Shown here: in pieces, positions 1 through 8,600 of the stretch
Layout: each line of letters starts with the position of its first letter
Position numbering within the stretch: the first letter of the stretch is position 1
Assembly (NCBI RefSeq): GCF_028747205.1
Contig: NZ_CP112880.1
Span: 5,952,001 to 6,016,000, forward strand
Origin: Streptomyces sp. CA-278952
Lineage (GTDB): Bacteria > Actinomycetota > Actinomycetes > Streptomycetales > Streptomycetaceae
DNA: 64,000 nucleotides
Direction of reading: 5' to 3'
Program-made: the position numbers and the translations under genes
Notes under the pieces: generated by a model
What the model saw: only the letters and a program-made list of their open reading frames with translations
Database searches by the model: none
What the model was told of the DNA's origin: nothing

Positions 1-375
1 CCCGAAGTCGGGGGCGCGGCGCGGCTGTGCGGCATCGCCCGCATCCTCGCTCACGGCGAACCGGAAGCCCTGGACGGCACCGTCGTCCGGGCGAAGCAGC
101 GACGGCCCCTGGGTGGCGTACTCCCAGTTCTTGCCGTTGCCCTCCCAGAAGGACCAGTAGCGGTAACCGGAGGCCTCGGCGCTGCCGGCGCCGAGGAGGA
201 CGGCCGAGGCGGCGACCAGGGCGGCCAGCAGGACGACGAGAGGATTCCGCAGCCGGGCGACGGCAGGATTCCGCAGCCGTACGGCGGCTGGGTTCCGAAG
301 CTGTGCGGCAGCGGGGTTCCGAAGCCGTGCGGCAGCGGGGTTCCGCGGTCGCGCCGGGACCGTCGTACGGCTCAC
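1..375 (-). CDS. SCO2322-family small exported protein (3' part cut by window edge)
   Basis: The visible 125 residues begin with a GTG that overlaps the stop of the upstream gene as GTGA, so the two are translationally coupled. The N-terminus is an unusual run of about four and a half copies of an eight-residue unit close to RLRNPAAA. A hydrophobic export segment (LVVLLAALVAASAVLLG, about residues 46-62) follows, then a small extracytoplasmic domain beginning SGYRYWSFWEGNGKNW with the phrase PDDGAVQGFRFAVS. This pattern matches the Streptomyces SCO2322 family, which from memory sits next to cobalt/cobalamin ECF transporter genes. The riboswitch upstream of the pair fits that role. No catalytic motif is visible, so a binding or accessory role in corrinoid or cobalt uptake is inference. 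The stop codon lies outside the window. Confidence 0.8.
   Translation of the reverse strand, partial: MSRTTVPARPRNPAAARLRNPAAAQLRNPAAVRLRNPAVARLRNPLVVLLAALVAASAVLLGAGSAEASGYRYWSFWEGNGKNWEYATQGPSLLRPDDGAVQGFRFAVSEDAGDAAQPRRAPDFG
241..355 (-). repeat. 24-bp coding tandem repeat, about 4.7 copies
   Basis: Units start near 241, 265, 289, 313 and 337. Each contains a ttccg(c/a)agcc-like core and is in frame, so it lengthens the cytoplasmic N-terminus of the SCO2322-family protein by whole octapeptides. The two inner copies are almost identical and the outer ones have diverged. Confidence 0.85.
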
Positions 376-1622
376 GGCTGCTGCTTCTTCCGGCGCATGC
401 TCAACACGAAGCCGATGCCCGCCCCCGCGACGAGACCGATGCCGATCAGCCACCCCAGGCTCAGCCCGCTGTCGTCGCTGTCGGTTCCGCTGGAGGGCTG
501 CGGGCCGGTCGGCGTGGGCGAGGGGAGGGCGGTGGCGGCCGGGGCGGGGCCCATCGTGTTGAGCTGCTTGACGAGGTCGACGCCGCCGAAGCTGCGGGCG
601 TCCGCGCCGGTGGCGTGCGCCGCGAGGATCAGCTGTGCGGTGGCGGCCGGGCCGCCCTGCTTCGCCCAGCCGGTGGCGTTCTTCTGCAGCCAGGCGACGG
701 AGGCCTCGGCCTTGTCCGTGTGCCCGGAGGCGGCGAGCGCGACGACCGCGTCCGCGGTGTTGCCGTAGTCGGGCTGCGGCTCGGTGTTCTCGGCGCCCGG
801 CATCGGGGGCTGCTCCAGGTACGGCGACTTCTTCAGGGTGTCCGCGAGGAAGGAGGAGCCGTTCTGGGCGGTCTGTTCCGGGCTGAGGTCGTCGCCCTTC
901 GTGCAGGAGGGGTCCTTGACCGCGTTGGACGTGCCGGAGGCGATGCCCTTGCCCATCAGGCCGAGCACCGAGGCCGCAGTGGCGTCCAGGTTGGCGGCCA
1001 GCTCGCCCTTCTTGCCCGGCTGATACGCGAACGCGCCGCCGTCCTCGTCCCCGCAGGGGATGGCCAGCGACTGGAGCGCGGTGTACGGGGTGCTGCCGTC
1101 GGCGGTGGTGAGCTCGTTGACCGGGACACCGGTCCGGGCGAGCGCGCCGATGACGATGGACGTGGAGTTCGCGTCGCTCGGGCTGCCGGGGTTGTAGCCC
1201 CAGCCGCCGTCCTCGTTCTGTACGGACTTCAGCCAGTCGGCCCCGTTGTTGGCGTCGTCGCGGCGCTGGTTGATCTCGACGAGGGCCTGCACGGCGACGG
1301 CGGTGGCATTGGTGTCCATCACCGTGGAGGCGTCACAGGGCTTGGAGGCGTCGCGGTACGAGGTGAACGCCCCGCTGTCGCACTGCTGGCCCACCAGCCA
1401 GTCGACGGCGGCGGTGGACGGCGTGACGTACTCGATCTTCTGCGCGAGGAAGGCCAGCGACTGCCGCCACACCCCGTCGTACGTGGGGTCCGTGGTGCCG
1501 TAGAGCCCGGCCGGCAGCTCCGCCGACGGGGAAGGACTCGGCGCGGCGACCGCTACAGGTGCGGCCGCGCCCAGGAGCACGGCGGTGGTCGCGAGCGCGG
1601 CTGCGCTGCGGCGTACGGTCAT
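372..1622 (-). CDS. membrane-anchored alpha/alpha-barrel (prenyltransferase/squalene oxidase repeat-like) protein
   Basis: The protein has 416 residues. ATG at 1622 was chosen because an aggag ribosome site lies about ten bases upstream and a clean signal peptide follows (MTVRRSAAALATTAVLLGAA). Residues of about 35-365 contain repeated helical-pair phrases such as LAFLAQKIEY, VQALVEINQ, EDGGWGYNPG and VVALAASGHTDKAEASVAWLQ, typical of squalene-cyclase/prenyltransferase-like alpha6/alpha6 barrels. A Pro/Ser/Thr linker, one membrane helix (LGWLIGIGLVAGAGIGFVL) and a basic RRKKQ tail follow, so the barrel faces outward. No catalytic DxDD-type motif is seen. Eukaryotic cobalamin carriers (intrinsic factor, transcobalamin) use the same barrel, and this gene follows a cobalamin riboswitch, so corrinoid or cobalt capture is a reasonable inference. 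It heads an operon with the SCO2322-family gene. Confidence 0.8.
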   Translation of the reverse strand: MTVRRSAAALATTAVLLGAAAPVAVAAPSPSPSAELPAGLYGTTDPTYDGVWRQSLAFLAQKIEYVTPSTAAVDWLVGQQCDSGAFTSYRDASKPCDASTVMDTNATAVAVQALVEINQRRDDANNGADWLKSVQNEDGGWGYNPGSPSDANSTSIVIGALARTGVPVNELTTADGSTPYTALQSLAIPCGDEDGGAFAYQPGKKGELAANLDATAASVLGLMGKGIASGTSNAVKDPSCTKGDDLSPEQTAQNGSSFLADTLKKSPYLEQPPMPGAENTEPQPDYGNTADAVVALAASGHTDKAEASVAWLQKNATGWAKQGGPAATAQLILAAHATGADARSFGGVDLVKQLNTMGPAPAATALPSPTPTGPQPSSGTDSDDSGLSLGWLIGIGLVAGAGIGFVLSMRRKKQQP

Positions 1623-1646
1623 GGCTGGCTGGGCCTCTCCTGCGAG

Positions 1647-1687
1647 GGCCGGACTCCCCGGGCACACGAGGTCCCCGGGCTCCGGCC
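1647..1687 (-). promoter_or_regulatory. hairpin between riboswitch and start codon
   Basis: A ggccgga/tccggcc inverted repeat encloses a second pair of cccgggga-like arms. It lies after the aptamer and ends about 25 bases before the start codon, where an expression platform would be expected. Whether it terminates transcription or blocks the ribosome site cannot be told from sequence alone. Confidence 0.5.
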
Positions 1688-1711
1688 CCGTATGCCTCGA
1701 CGGTGCCGGCC

Positions 1712-1860
1712 ACCGGGGTTCCGGTGGCCCGAGCCGGTCACGCTCCGCGGCGGGCGGTCCGGCTGCCGTCGGGCGGACGGGTCACGGCTGGGGCACTGCG
1801 CCGGATGCGTACCGGCTTCCCCCTGTACGGGCATGATGACGACCTGCCCACTCTACCGGT
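1712..1860 (-). promoter_or_regulatory. cobalamin (adenosylcobalamin-type) riboswitch
   Basis: Reading the minus strand, the core is GGGGGAAGCCGGTACGCATC followed by CGGCGCAGTGCCCCAGCCGTGA. This matches the conserved GGGAA-xCCGGTG-GAATCCGG-CCC-CAGCCGTGA signature of the cobalamin aptamer in actinobacteria. A B12-box-like GGCTCGGGCCACCGG follows near 1718-1735, and the outer ccggta and accgg segments can pair as P1. The element precedes the barrel protein gene in the expected orientation. It should lower expression when cobalamin is plentiful. Confidence 0.8.
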
Positions 1861-1899
1861 CCGCAGCCGGCGGACGGGGGCGTGGCCGGGGGCACGACC

Positions 1900-2006
1900 G
1901 GGGGCGTGCGCCACGGCGGTGATCAGACGGCGGCGTACGTCGCCGGGGCGTGCGCCACGGAGGTGACCAGACGGCGATGTCAGACGGCGATGTCAGACGG
2001 CGATGT
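1900..2006 (-). repeat. tandem duplications at the 3' end of the metallo-hydrolase gene
   Basis: Three exact 13-bp copies of cagacggcgatgt lie at 1968-1980, 1981-1993 and 1994-2006. The gene's stop codon (1993-1995) falls at the boundary of the last copy. A longer degenerate duplication (gcgtgcgccacgg(c/a)ggtga(t/c)cagacgg) covers about 1903-1975. Confidence 0.85.
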
Positions 2007-3030
2007 ACGTCGCCGGGGGCCCGCCCGGCACGGCCTCCGCGCGGCCGAGCTTCACGAGCCGCCGCAGATGGGACTCGGCCTCGGAGACGGCGATGGACCG
2101 CGAGCCGTGCGGGATCTGCTCCCAGGGCCGGTTCCACTCCATCCGCTCCGCGAGCTGCCACGGGGTGAGAGGCGTGGCGAGCAGCACGAGAAGCCCGGTC
2201 AGCCGCTCCTCGTGGTGGGCCAGCAGCTCCCGCACCCGCCCCTCCGCGTCGGTGAACGCGTACTGGTGCGCGGGCAGCACCTCGGCGACCCCGAGGCGGC
2301 CGATCCGCTCCAGCGAGGCGAGGTAGTCGCCGAGGGGATCGGTGACCGTCGTGTCGTCGGGGTCCTCGTACAGCCCGATGTGCGGACTGATCCCGGGCAG
2401 CAGATGGTCCCCGGAGAACAGCCGCCCGTGCCCCGCCAGGTCCGCCGGATGCCGCTCCTCCAGATGGAGACAGACGTGCCCCGGGGTGTGTCCGGGGGTC
2501 CAGACGGCCCGCAGCCGCCGCCCGGCGAGGTCGAGCAGCTCGCCGGGCACGATCTCCCGGTCGGGCAGGGCGGCGCGCAGACCCGGCAGGGTCCGCAGCC
2601 GCCCTCCGCTGCGGGCGGCACGCAACGGGGCGAGGTGCTCCTCCGGCGCGCCGACGGCGGCGAGCTTGCGGGTGAGGTAGTCGAGCCAGGTGCCGGGCTC
2701 GGATTCCCGGGTGCGCCGGACGATCGCGGTGTCGGCCTCGTGCATCGCGATCCAGGCCCCGGACGCCTCGCGGACCTGGCCGGAGAGACCGTGGTGGTCG
2801 GGATGGTGGTGGGTGATGACGACGCCGTGGATGTCGGCGACGGCGGTGCCGAGGGCGGTCAGCCCGGCGACCAGGGTCTCCCAGGAGGCCGGGTCGTCCC
2901 AGCCGGTGTCGATGAGGACCGGCCCCCGGTCGGTGTCGACGAGGTGGACCAGGGTGTGGCCCAGCGGGTTGTCGGGGATGGGGACCTTGATGCTGTGGAC
3001 GCCTCCGCCGTGGTCGGTCACCTGCGTCAT
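1993..3030 (-). CDS. MBL-fold metallo-hydrolase
   Basis: The 345-residue protein belongs to the metallo-beta-lactamase superfamily. The metal-binding HxHxDH motif is visible as HHHPDHHG at residues 74-81, and later metal ligands probably include the His of PGHTPGH and the Asp of SGDHLLPG. The last 70 residues look like the winged-helix tail found in LACTB2-like hydrolases. ATG at 3030 has a ggggag ribosome site. The gene is divergent from the aldehyde dehydrogenase across a 172-bp gap holding a KstR-like box and palindromes, so the two may be co-regulated. The substrate is unknown; thioester or lactone hydrolysis in a lipid pathway is one possibility but is inference. Confidence 0.85.
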   Translation of the reverse strand: MTQVTDHGGGVHSIKVPIPDNPLGHTLVHLVDTDRGPVLIDTGWDDPASWETLVAGLTALGTAVADIHGVVITHHHPDHHGLSGQVREASGAWIAMHEADTAIVRRTRESEPGTWLDYLTRKLAAVGAPEEHLAPLRAARSGGRLRTLPGLRAALPDREIVPGELLDLAGRRLRAVWTPGHTPGHVCLHLEERHPADLAGHGRLFSGDHLLPGISPHIGLYEDPDDTTVTDPLGDYLASLERIGRLGVAEVLPAHQYAFTDAEGRVRELLAHHEERLTGLLVLLATPLTPWQLAERMEWNRPWEQIPHGSRSIAVSEAESHLRRLVKLGRAEAVPGGPPATYIAV

Positions 3031-3065
3031 GGGCTCCCCATCTCCGTATCGGCTACCACTGTAAC

Positions 3066-3079
3066 GAGAACTCGTTCCA
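3066..3079. promoter_or_regulatory. weak KstR-like box
   Basis: On the minus strand the 14-mer reads TGGAACGAGTTCTC, matching the mycobacterial KstR consensus TAGAACGTGTTCTA at about 11 of 14 positions. It overlaps a perfect AACGAG-aa-CTCGTT palindrome at 3063-3076. It lies in the divergent promoter of the metallo-hydrolase and aldehyde dehydrogenase genes. Confidence 0.45.
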
Positions 3080-3145
3080 GTGGCAGCCCAGGTCTGCCAA
3101 CTATCCGCCCCCTGCGTACGGTCCGCGCCGTGGACTCCTCGAACG

Positions 3146-3176
3146 AGAACTGGTATCAGTTCTGACGAACAGTCAG
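3146..3176. promoter_or_regulatory. two abutting palindromes before the aldehyde dehydrogenase gene
   Basis: AGAACTGGTATCAGTTCT (3146-3163) is a perfect palindrome with seven-base arms around gtat. Its end runs into a second one, CTGACGAACAGTCAG (3162-3176). Both lie 27-57 bases before the start codon, a position typical for a repressor operator. The cognate regulator is not identifiable. Confidence 0.5.
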
Positions 3177-3202
3177 TTTAGGGTGCGCGGGAGGCAACAG
3201 CC

Positions 3203-4672
3203 ATGACGGAACTTACGGAGCTTGTGGAACACGGACAACTGTTCATCGGCGGGGAGTTCACCGATCCGCTCGGCACCGAGGTCATCGAGGTGATCTCCCC
3301 GCACACCGAACAGGTCATCGGCCGCGTGCCGCACGCCTCCGAGGGCGATGTGGACCGGGCGGTCGCCGCCGCCCGCCGCGCCTTCGACGAGGGCCCCTGG
3401 CCGAGGATGGGCCTGGACGAGCGGATCGCGGTGATCACTCGGATCAAGGACGCCTTCGCCGTACGGCACGAGGAGTTCGCACGGCTGATCAGCGCCCAGA
3501 ACGGCACCCCGTACAGCTCAAGCGTCATGGTGCAGGCGCTGGCCGCGATGATGGTCTGGGACTCGGCGATCACAGTGGCGCGCGACTTCCCGTACGAAGA
3601 ACGACGCGACGGCGTCCTCGGCCCCCTCCTGGTCCGCCGCGAACCGGTCGGCGTGGTCGCCGCGGTCGTCCCGTGGAACGTCCCGCAGTTCACGGCCGCC
3701 GCCAAGCTGGCCCCGGCCTTGCTGGCGGGCTGCACGGCGGTCCTGAAGGTCTCACCGGAAACCCCTCTGGACGCCTACCTCCTGGCGGAGATAGCGGCGG
3801 AGGCGGGTCTGCCGCCCGGGGTCCTCTCCATCCTCCCGGCCGGCCGGGAGGTCAGCGAATACCTGGTGGGCCACCGGGACGTGGACAAGGTCTCCTTCAC
3901 CGGCTCGGTGGCGGCCGGCCGCCGCGTGATGGAGGTGGCCTCCCGCAACCTGACCCGCGTCACCCTGGAGCTGGGCGGCAAATCGGCGGCGATCGTCCTC
4001 CCCGACGCCGACCTGGAGGCGGCGGTGGCGGGCATCGTCCCCTTCGCCTGGATGATCAACGGCCAGGCGTGCGTGGCCCAGACGCGCATCCTGGCCCCGA
4101 ACTCCCGCTACGACGAGATAGCGGAAGCCTTCGCGGCAGCGGCCGGAGCCCTGCGCGTGGGCGACCCCCTCGACCCCACGACCGAACTGGGCCCGCTGGT
4201 AGCGCGCCGCCAACAACAACGCTCCCTGGACTACATCCGGTTGGGCCAGGAGGAGGGCGCCAAGATCCTCACCGGCGGCAACCGCCCTCCGTCCCAGGAG
4301 CGAGGCTGGTACGTCGAACCCACCCTCTTCGGCTCGGTGGACAACTCCATGCGCATCGCCCGCGAGGAGATCTTCGGCCCGGTGATCTGCCTGATCCCCT
4401 ACGAGGACGAGGCCGAGGCCGTCCGCATCGCCGACGACTCCCCGTACGGCCTCAGCGGCAGCGTCTGGACAGCCGACACGGAACGCGGCATCGAGGTGGC
4501 GCGCCGGGTCCGCACGGGCACGTACAGCGTGAACACCTTCAGCCTCGACATGCTCGGCCCCTTCGGCGGCTACAAGAACTCCGGCCTGGGCCGCGAGTTC
4601 GGCCCCGAGGGCTACGGCGAGTTCTTCGAGCACAAGATGATCCACCTGCCCGCCGGCTACCGGGAGGCGTGA
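3203..4672 (+). CDS. NAD(P)-dependent aldehyde dehydrogenase
   Basis: The 489-residue protein has the full length of the aldehyde dehydrogenase superfamily. The cofactor-binding segment PWNVPQF is near residue 157, the general base Glu256 sits in LELGGKS, the catalytic Cys290 in GQACVAQTR, and the C-terminal EIFGPV segment is intact. It should oxidise an aldehyde to a carboxylic acid. The stop codon shares one base with the start of a 3Fe-4S ferredoxin gene, so the two are translationally coupled. Aldehyde dehydrogenase and ferredoxin pairs of this kind often accompany a cytochrome P450, but no P450 is in the window. The substrate is not evident; the upstream KstR-like box hints at steroid or isoprenoid alcohol/aldehyde oxidation. 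Confidence 0.93.
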   Translation: MTELTELVEHGQLFIGGEFTDPLGTEVIEVISPHTEQVIGRVPHASEGDVDRAVAAARRAFDEGPWPRMGLDERIAVITRIKDAFAVRHEEFARLISAQNGTPYSSSVMVQALAAMMVWDSAITVARDFPYEERRDGVLGPLLVRREPVGVVAAVVPWNVPQFTAAAKLAPALLAGCTAVLKVSPETPLDAYLLAEIAAEAGLPPGVLSILPAGREVSEYLVGHRDVDKVSFTGSVAAGRRVMEVASRNLTRVTLELGGKSAAIVLPDADLEAAVAGIVPFAWMINGQACVAQTRILAPNSRYDEIAEAFAAAAGALRVGDPLDPTTELGPLVARRQQQRSLDYIRLGQEEGAKILTGGNRPPSQERGWYVEPTLFGSVDNSMRIAREEIFGPVICLIPYEDEAEAVRIADDSPYGLSGSVWTADTERGIEVARRVRTGTYSVNTFSLDMLGPFGGYKNSGLGREFGPEGYGEFFEHKMIHLPAGYREA

Positions 4673-4905
4673 TGGGCGACCGCTGGCACGTGGAGGTCGA
4701 CCGCTCGGTCTGCATCGGCTCCGGCATGTGCGTCAACCATGCTCCGGACGGCTTCCACCTGGACTCCGCCCGCCAGTCCCACCCGACGGACGGGGACTGC
4801 GACGCGAACGAACAACTCCTCGCGGCGGCGGAGGGCTGCCCGGTGGAGGCGATCACGCTGACGCTGGCGGGGTCGGGGGAGGTGGTCTTTCCGCCGGAGG
4901 AGTGA
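4672..4905 (+). CDS. 3Fe-4S ferredoxin
   Basis: A 77-residue protein with the three-cysteine pattern of actinobacterial 3Fe-4S ferredoxins: Cys14 and Cys20 in CIGSGMC, and Cys56 followed by Pro in GCPVEAI. HAPDGF after the first pair is the usual family phrase. It should donate single electrons to a cytochrome P450 or a related oxygenase. The ATG overlaps the TGA of the aldehyde dehydrogenase by one base, so it is the second gene of a two-gene operon. Its electron-accepting partner is not in the window. Confidence 0.88.
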   Translation: MGDRWHVEVDRSVCIGSGMCVNHAPDGFHLDSARQSHPTDGDCDANEQLLAAAEGCPVEAITLTLAGSGEVVFPPEE

Positions 4906-4973
4906 GGGCGAGGAGAGCGGCGTGGGGGGCGCGATGCCGCCCGATGCCCCTTCCCGGCGGCGTCGAAACGTTC

Positions 4974-5504
4974 CTACACCAAGTTGAAGTACCGATCGAC
5001 CCATACGACGGGCAGCGTCTGCTCCCCGTCGTCCCCGTCCTCGTCCGTCGCCAAGGCTGACAGAACCTCGTCGGCGTAGGCCTCCTCCAGAAGAGACGGC
5101 CCGTCGTACGGCTCCAGCAGGAGGTCCAGCGGGACGAATACACAGTCCGCGGCCACGCACGTGGCATCGAGCCACTCAACGAACTGATCCGTCATGCCTT
5201 CGGTCGGACCGGGCTCCGTCCAGGGCCCCGTCCCCGCAGTGACGAAGCCGCCGAAGTTGCTCATCTGGACCCACAGGGGCCGGCCTGTCCCGGTAATTTC
5301 CTCCGAGATCTCCACCTCACCGTAGATACTGGCGTCCTGATAGAGGCCACTGTCGCAGGCGGGACCGAACCGATCTTCCATTGCACCGGTAAGGGCGGCG
5401 AATCGGCGGGCAGATTTCTGCAGGTCGAAATCTGCGGGACGCTCAAGGTGGAGCGGGTCGTCGGCGTTCTCCAGGAGCGAGCGAAGAACTTCGGCGGGCA
5501 GCAT
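4974..5504 (-). CDS. putative immunity protein for the adjacent polymorphic toxin
   Basis: A 176-residue, strongly acidic cytoplasmic protein with no signal peptide or membrane segment. It lies 108 bp downstream of the large toxin-like gene on the same strand, the standard place for an immunity gene. ATG at 5504 has an agggag ribosome site. The sequence has SMI1- or Imm-like character (an aromatic-rich centre with WVQMSNFGGF, then an acidic tail), but I cannot name the family. Codon usage is less GC-biased than in neighbouring housekeeping genes, consistent with recent acquisition. Function is inferred from position and composition only. Confidence 0.65.
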   Translation of the reverse strand: MLPAEVLRSLLENADDPLHLERPADFDLQKSARRFAALTGAMEDRFGPACDSGLYQDASIYGEVEISEEITGTGRPLWVQMSNFGGFVTAGTGPWTEPGPTEGMTDQFVEWLDATCVAADCVFVPLDLLLEPYDGPSLLEEAYADEVLSALATDEDGDDGEQTLPVVWVDRYFNLV

Positions 5505-5612
5505 GAGATGTTCTCCCTATTTCTTGACAGCGAGCTCGTGTTCACGGGGGAGAGGAGACGTTGCCTCTCGCCCCGTGAACACGGCCGGTTTCGCGCTCTT
5601 CCTATTGCCTGC

Positions 5613-8600
5613 TCACTTGCCCTTGGGGCACGTGGCATCCATGGAGGGATATGCGCTCATGACCCTCTGCATTTTGTTCTTGCCCCGAGTCACGATACAC
5701 ACGAAACGCTCTCCGCCTTCGCCGATCGCACCGCCGTACTCCACCGCGTAGACGTTGTTCTTGCCCACCTTCTTTGCTGCGCCCCTCTTCCGCCAGGCAT
5801 CGTCCACGAGCCTCAGGAGCTTGCGCTGGTCCTTCTGCACAAAGATGCCGTGCAACGGCTTGTCGGGGGGGCCGGGCCTGGTGTGGTTCATGACGTGATC
5901 GATACGGTGCGTGCCGGAGTTTTCACGCATATAGATCAGGCCGGACGGAGAGCGGAACACATCGTTCCCGAGGTTTTCGAATTCAACAGGGCACGGGAAT
6001 GCTGCCGCGCGGGCGAAGGACTTCGGCGCGGCGCATACGGCGAACACCGGGTTTTTGGAGAACAGCTTCTTGAAGAAGCCGTCGGCCTTGGTGACCCATT
6101 TTCCGCCCTTTCCAGCCGTGGCCAGCCAGCCGGCCACAGGAACGATGGCGGCGCAGGAAAGACCTGCGTCCATCTTCTTACCCTCACCGAAATACCACAG
6201 GCAGTTGACGAGGTCTGCGGGCTCACCGAGACCTGGAATCAGGCCGAGGATGTCCAGGCCAAGGTGGCCACCTTCGGAGAGGACCTTGCCCCAGTCGATC
6301 TCCTCCAGCTTCTTCATGTGGTCCTCGAAAGCCTGATCCTCCGCCAAGAGGTCCCACTCCTCCTGCTTGGCGACCTCGTCGTTGAGGAGTTGCCGGATCT
6401 CTTCCTGCATCTTCCAGAAGGCGATGTCCAGAGCTTCGTCCATCGCCTTCTGGGCGGCTGCGGAGTCCTTGCCCGCCTCGGTCGCGGACGCGCGGGCCGC
6501 GTCCGCTGATGCCCAGGCCTCGCTCGCGGAGTTCTGCGCTGCGGCGGCGGAGTTCTCCGCGCGAGCGGCTGAGCTGTTCGCTTCCCGGGCGGCGTTGTGC
6601 GCACTGGCCTCGGCGTTGCGCGCGGTCCTCGCGGAGGCTGCCGCGTCCGCGGCGGACTTCTCCGCGTTGTCCGCGTGGGCGTCGGCCTGCTTGGCGTAGT
6701 CCGTGGCCTTGTCCGCCGAGGCTTGGGCCTGCCTGGCGTACTCGGCCGCATCGGCCGCGGCCTTGCGCGCCTCCGCAGCCACCTTTGCGGCGAGAGCGGC
6801 GTCCTGCTGCGCCTTCGCGGCGATGCGCGCCGAGCCGGCGATCAAGCCCTGTACCCGCGACACGTGGGTCGCCGTGAGCTGGTCCTTACGCTTGGCCCGG
6901 TACTGCCCGACCTCGATGAACTCATGCAGGATCTCGGGCGATCCGGCCAGCGCCACCTCGGCCGCAGTCTTCAGCTCCGGGGTTCCGGTGCTGAACAGCT
7001 GCATGGCACGAACACGCTCGTCGCTGCGCCGGTTGTTGTGGAACCCGGTCGTGATGAATTCACTCAGTTTGTCGGTCGAACCGGAGTCGAGGGCGGCTTG
7101 GCCTGCCTTGGTCACCCCCGGCCCGGCCCCGTTCATCAGCTTGACCACCTCGATGCGGTAGTCGCTCTTGGCCGCCTCGTGCTGGCCGGTCTCGAGGAAC
7201 GCCTTGATCTGCTCGGGGCCTTGGAGGAGCGCCGCCTCGGCGGCGGTGCGCACGGCCGCGTACTCGGACTCCCACACGAGATTGTTCGTACGGGCGTACT
7301 CGTCCTGCTCCGCGGCTTTCTGCCAGCCCTTGCGGATGTACTCGATCACCTGGTCGTCCGTGCCGGCCAGAGCCATCTCGGCGGTCGTGACGCTCCAAGG
7401 GCCCCTGGTCTTCATGACATGAAGGCCGACCTTGCGGGCGGCCTTCGCCGCTTGCGCCTGATCGGTCCCGGGGGTGTCCACCAGGGACGCGAGACGGAGC
7501 GCCTCCGCGTCGGCGGCCTTGGCATCCGCCGAGGCCTTCTGCCCGGCGGCGTACCGCTCGCTGTCCGCGATCTTGGCGGCTTTCGCCTCCTCGATCGCGA
7601 TGTGCTTACGGTCGGCGAGCTCCTCGGCTTCGAGCTCCCGGGCCAGGGCGTACGTGGCGCTCGCCTTCGTGACGGCGGCGGTTGCGCTGTCGGCAGCCTT
7701 CTTCGCCTCGCCGGCGTGCTTGGTCGATTCGGCTGCAGCCTTGGCGGCGTCGCCTGCGTGATCGGCGGCTTCGTCGGCGGCTGTGGCCGCGTTCCTGGCA
7801 TGGGTGGCCGCGGAGTTCGCGGCGTCCCGTGCCTCGCGGGCGGCCTTGGCGGCCTTGCCGGCCAGGTCCACCGCCTTGTTCGCGGCACGGGTGGCCTCGG
7901 CCGCCTGCCGCTGGGCGGCCGCAGCCGCATCCCTGGCCCGCTGGGCCTGTGCGCTGGACACGTTGGCGTGACCGCTCGCGGCCGCGGCCGCGGTGGCGGC
8001 GTTGTCCGCGTTCGTGCCCGCGCTCGCGGCGGCCGAAGCCGCCTTGCCCGCTTCGTCGGCGGCGTTGGCGGCGTGGTCGGCCGCCAGGCCCGCGGTCTCC
8101 GCGCCCTTCGCCGCGGCGCGTGCGCCTTCGGCTGCCTTGCGCGCGTCGGCTGCCTTGGTCGCGTCGGTCGCCGCCGCTGCGGCTGCGTTGCGCGCGTTGG
8201 AGGCGGCCTGGGCCGCTCCGGCGGCGGCCGACGAGGCCTGGGCCGCGGCGTTCGCGGCGATGCGGGCCGAGGTGTTGGCCGCCCGGGAGGCGTTGATGGC
8301 TTGTTGAGCCGCCTTTGCCGCACCTCTGGCCGCATCGGCGGCTCGCCCTGCGGCGTTCGACGCCTTGATCGCGTCGTCCTTTGCCAGGGCGGTCTCCAGA
8401 GCGGCCTTCTCCGCTGCGTCCTTGGCGAGTTCGGTCGCTGCGAGGGCCTGATCGGAGGCTTCCTTGGCTGCGACGCTCTCCGCCTTGGCCTGGCGCCCGG
8501 CCTCCTGGACCAGCGCGGCAAGTTCCTCGACGGTGGCCTGCTCCTGGTCGCGGGACCGCGCGATGTGCTGGCCGACTTCCAGGAAGTCCGCCACGTCCTG

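Noticed and set aside
1882..3165. 427-codon plus-strand frame opposite the metallo-hydrolase gene
   Set aside because: It is antisense to a gene with an intact HxHxDH site and has no motif of its own.
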